Position numbers and translations under genes: made by a program. This document shows positions 13,526-14,875 of a stretch of 14,875 nt of DNA, piece after piece (within the stretch, counting starts at the first letter, position 1; every line of letters begins with the position of its first letter). The stretch is from contig CAZUCD010000089.1 in assembly GCA_964618855.1 (NCBI GenBank), positions 1-14,875 on the forward strand, given 5' to 3'. The notes under the pieces were generated by a model. It did no database searches, was not told the DNA's origin, and worked only from the letters and a program-made list of their open reading frames with translations. This stretch comes from CAZUCD01 sp964618855. Lineage in GTDB: Bacteria > Sumerlaeota > Sumerlaeia > SLMS01 > JANRJK01.

Positions 13526-14782
13526 ATGATCACCAAGAAGATCGGCATGCTGCTCGGCGACGAGGTGGATTGGCCTGCGACCTTCGAGTCCCTCATTCGG
13601 CGCCTGAAGCTCAACATCAAGCACCGGGGCGAGACATACCAGATCACCACGGAACGCGTCCGCATCCACCCGTTCAGGCTCGACGCACCGACTTCCTACA
13701 ACCTCGTCGTGGACCGGCTCGCGTACTGGAACCAGCACCCGCGCGAGTGGCTCAAGAAGGCCGCATTCCTCAACGACCTGTACCTCGTGAACAACCCGTT
13801 CACGTTTCAGGCGATGGAGAAGCACACGGCCTATTGCGCGATGATGAAGCTGGGCCTCCACATCCCGGAGACGTGGCTGATCCCTACGAAGAATCCGCCC
13901 GCCGACCCCACGTTCAAGAAGAAGTGGGAGACGACCGCGAAGAACTACAACGACCTGTTCGACCTGCCCGCCATCGCCGCGCAGATGGGCTATCCGCTCT
14001 ACATGAAGCCCTTCGACGGGGGCGGCTGGCGCGGCGTCTCGCGCATCCCGGACGAAAAGACCCTCATGGAGCAGTATGACGCCTCGGGCACCTCGATGAT
14101 GCACCTCCAGAAGTCGGTCGAGCCCTACGACGTCTTCGTCCGCTCGCTTGCCATCGGGCCGCAGGTCATCTCGCTCCGCTACGACCCGACGCAGCCCTCT
14201 CACGGCCGCTACCAGGTCGAGCACAACTTCCTTGCCGAGGAGAAGGGCATCGAGGCCCGCCGCCTCGTGAAGCTCATCAACTCCTACTTCCGCTGGGAGT
14301 TCAACTCCTGCGAGTGCATGCTGCAGGGGGACACCCTCTGGGCAATCGACTACGCCAACGCCTGCCCGGACATCGCGGTCAACAGCCTCCACTACTACTA
14401 CCCTTGGGCGCTCAAGGCGCTGGTGCGCTGGTGCGTCTTCTGCGCCGTCACCGAGCGCAAGTTCTCCATCGCGACGGAACCCAAGCGTTACTGGGAGATC
14501 GCCGCGAAGAAGCTTCCGTACGACCAGGCGCTCGCCGAGTACGAGAAGCTCTCCGACGAATACTTCCAGACCGAGCAGTTCAACGAATTCTGCGACAGGC
14601 ACCTCGCGCACTTCGACGAGGTCCTCGTCGAGTACTTCCTCTCCTCCGAGTTCGAGGACATGCTCGCGGCGACGATCCGTTCGATCTTCCCCGCGCACGA
14701 GCAGGACCAGTTCATCGGCCACTTCCGCGGCCTCGTCCACCTCTGGGCCCACGGGGAGGCAAAGCGGCTGGGGAAGGGGTGA
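13526..14782 (+). CDS. ATP-grasp domain protein, putative carboxylate-amine/amide ligase
   Basis: A 418-residue cytoplasmic enzyme of the ATP-grasp superfamily, which activates a carboxylate as an acyl-phosphate and joins it to an amine or thiol. Residues 1-90 form the pre-ATP-grasp domain. VNNPFTFQAMEKHTAYCAMMKLGLHIPETWLIP (88-120) is the usual bridge into the fold. YPLYMKPFDGGGWRGVSRI (156-174) carries the ATP-binding K161 and a Gly-rich loop. VRSLAIGPQVISLRYDP (205-221) follows. DTLWAIDYANACPDI (269-283) holds the metal-binding acids, with D275 and N278 in place of the common E-x-N. An Asp/Glu-rich helical C-terminal region of about 120 residues is an extension I cannot assign. The ATG at 13526 follows a strong AAGGAG site. 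Its partner is probably the upstream esterase. The substrate is unknown; I would not call it RimK or a named synthetase. Confidence 0.88.
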   Translation: MITKKIGMLLGDEVDWPATFESLIRRLKLNIKHRGETYQITTERVRIHPFRLDAPTSYNLVVDRLAYWNQHPREWLKKAAFLNDLYLVNNPFTFQAMEKHTAYCAMMKLGLHIPETWLIPTKNPPADPTFKKKWETTAKNYNDLFDLPAIAAQMGYPLYMKPFDGGGWRGVSRIPDEKTLMEQYDASGTSMMHLQKSVEPYDVFVRSLAIGPQVISLRYDPTQPSHGRYQVEHNFLAEEKGIEARRLVKLINSYFRWEFNSCECMLQGDTLWAIDYANACPDIAVNSLHYYYPWALKALVRWCVFCAVTERKFSIATEPKRYWEIAAKKLPYDQALAEYEKLSDEYFQTEQFNEFCDRHLAHFDEVLVEYFLSSEFEDMLAATIRSIFPAHEQDQFIGHFRGLVHLWAHGEAKRLGKG

Positions 14783-14793
14783 GGGGCGCTCTC

Positions 14794-14875
14794 TTACGAA
14801 GACACAAACTCCACCTTCAACCTGTCCGGGTCCTCGAAGAAGAGCGCGTAGTACCCTTCGCCGCCGGCGTAGGGG
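14794..14875 (-). CDS. VOC/glyoxalase-fold protein, C-terminal end only
   Basis: Reading leftward from the window end, the frame gives PYAGGEGYYALFFEDPDRLK then VEFVSS and a TAA stop. The GYYALFFEDPDRLKVEF pattern is the closing strand of vicinal-oxygen-chelate (glyoxalase/bleomycin-resistance) domains; the Glu of VEF is at the usual metal-ligand position. Only 26 residues are visible; the gene enters from beyond the right edge. It converges on the ATP-grasp gene with 11 bp between the stops. The exact enzyme within the superfamily cannot be told. Confidence 0.75.
   Translation of the reverse strand, partial: PYAGGEGYYALFFEDPDRLKVEFVSS

Noticed and set aside
13520..14752. 410-codon minus-strand frame opposite the ATP-grasp gene.
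   Set aside because: Rich in Val, Glu, Leu and Arg in the pattern of a reverse-complement shadow; the opposite strand has clear ATP-grasp motifs and a strong ribosome site.

Overview
The window is a G+C-rich, tightly packed piece of bacterial chromosome with 14 complete protein genes and two cut by the window ends. I see no tRNA, rRNA, CRISPR array, transposase, integrase or phage gene. The mix suggests a free-living, high-GC diderm. It includes acetyl-CoA synthetase, a SurA/PpiC-like lipoprotein, a PBP4-type DD-carboxypeptidase, DNA polymerase IV, thiol peroxidase, a Pro/Ala-rich tetratricopeptide membrane protein and a short C-rich heptamer array between genes. Myxococcota, Gemmatimonadota, Acidobacteriota, Planctomycetota or a related candidate phylum would all fit. 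The sequence alone does not settle the phylum.

Layout. (1) Positions 1-3113, plus strand: 3' half of acetyl-CoA synthetase, a parvulin-domain lipoprotein, a DUF2237 protein, and an unrecognised protein with a Cys motif like that of circularly permuted NlpC/P60 enzymes. (2) Positions 3120-8959, minus strand, transcribed leftward: a TPR/transmembrane protein with a short internal repeat, dinB, a D-Ala-D-Ala carboxypeptidase (PBP4 family), and a GT4 glycosyltransferase whose GTG start overlaps the carboxypeptidase stop. (3) Positions 9154-11515, plus strand: thiol peroxidase, a short-chain dehydrogenase and a CPBP intramembrane protease, closely spaced like an operon. (4) Positions 11526-12375, minus strand: an ArsR-type repressor overlapping an AHSA1/SRPBCC protein, with a clear 20-bp inverted repeat at the repressor start. 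(5) Positions 12627-14782, plus strand: an alpha/beta-hydrolase esterase and an ATP-grasp ligase, separated by a stem-loop and an 11-unit, 7-bp tandem repeat. (6) Positions 14794-14875, minus strand: the last residues of a VOC/glyoxalase-fold protein.

Most of this is ordinary housekeeping and stress or envelope chromosome. The parts most worth a second look are the esterase/ATP-grasp pair with its G-quadruplex-prone heptamer array, the membrane TPR protein with five tandem DMPT-type repeats, the unrecognised NNC-motif protein, and the parvulin that lacks the family's histidines. I found no convincing complete new defence or mobile system. The esterase/ATP-grasp pair is the best candidate for an uncharacterised biochemical module.
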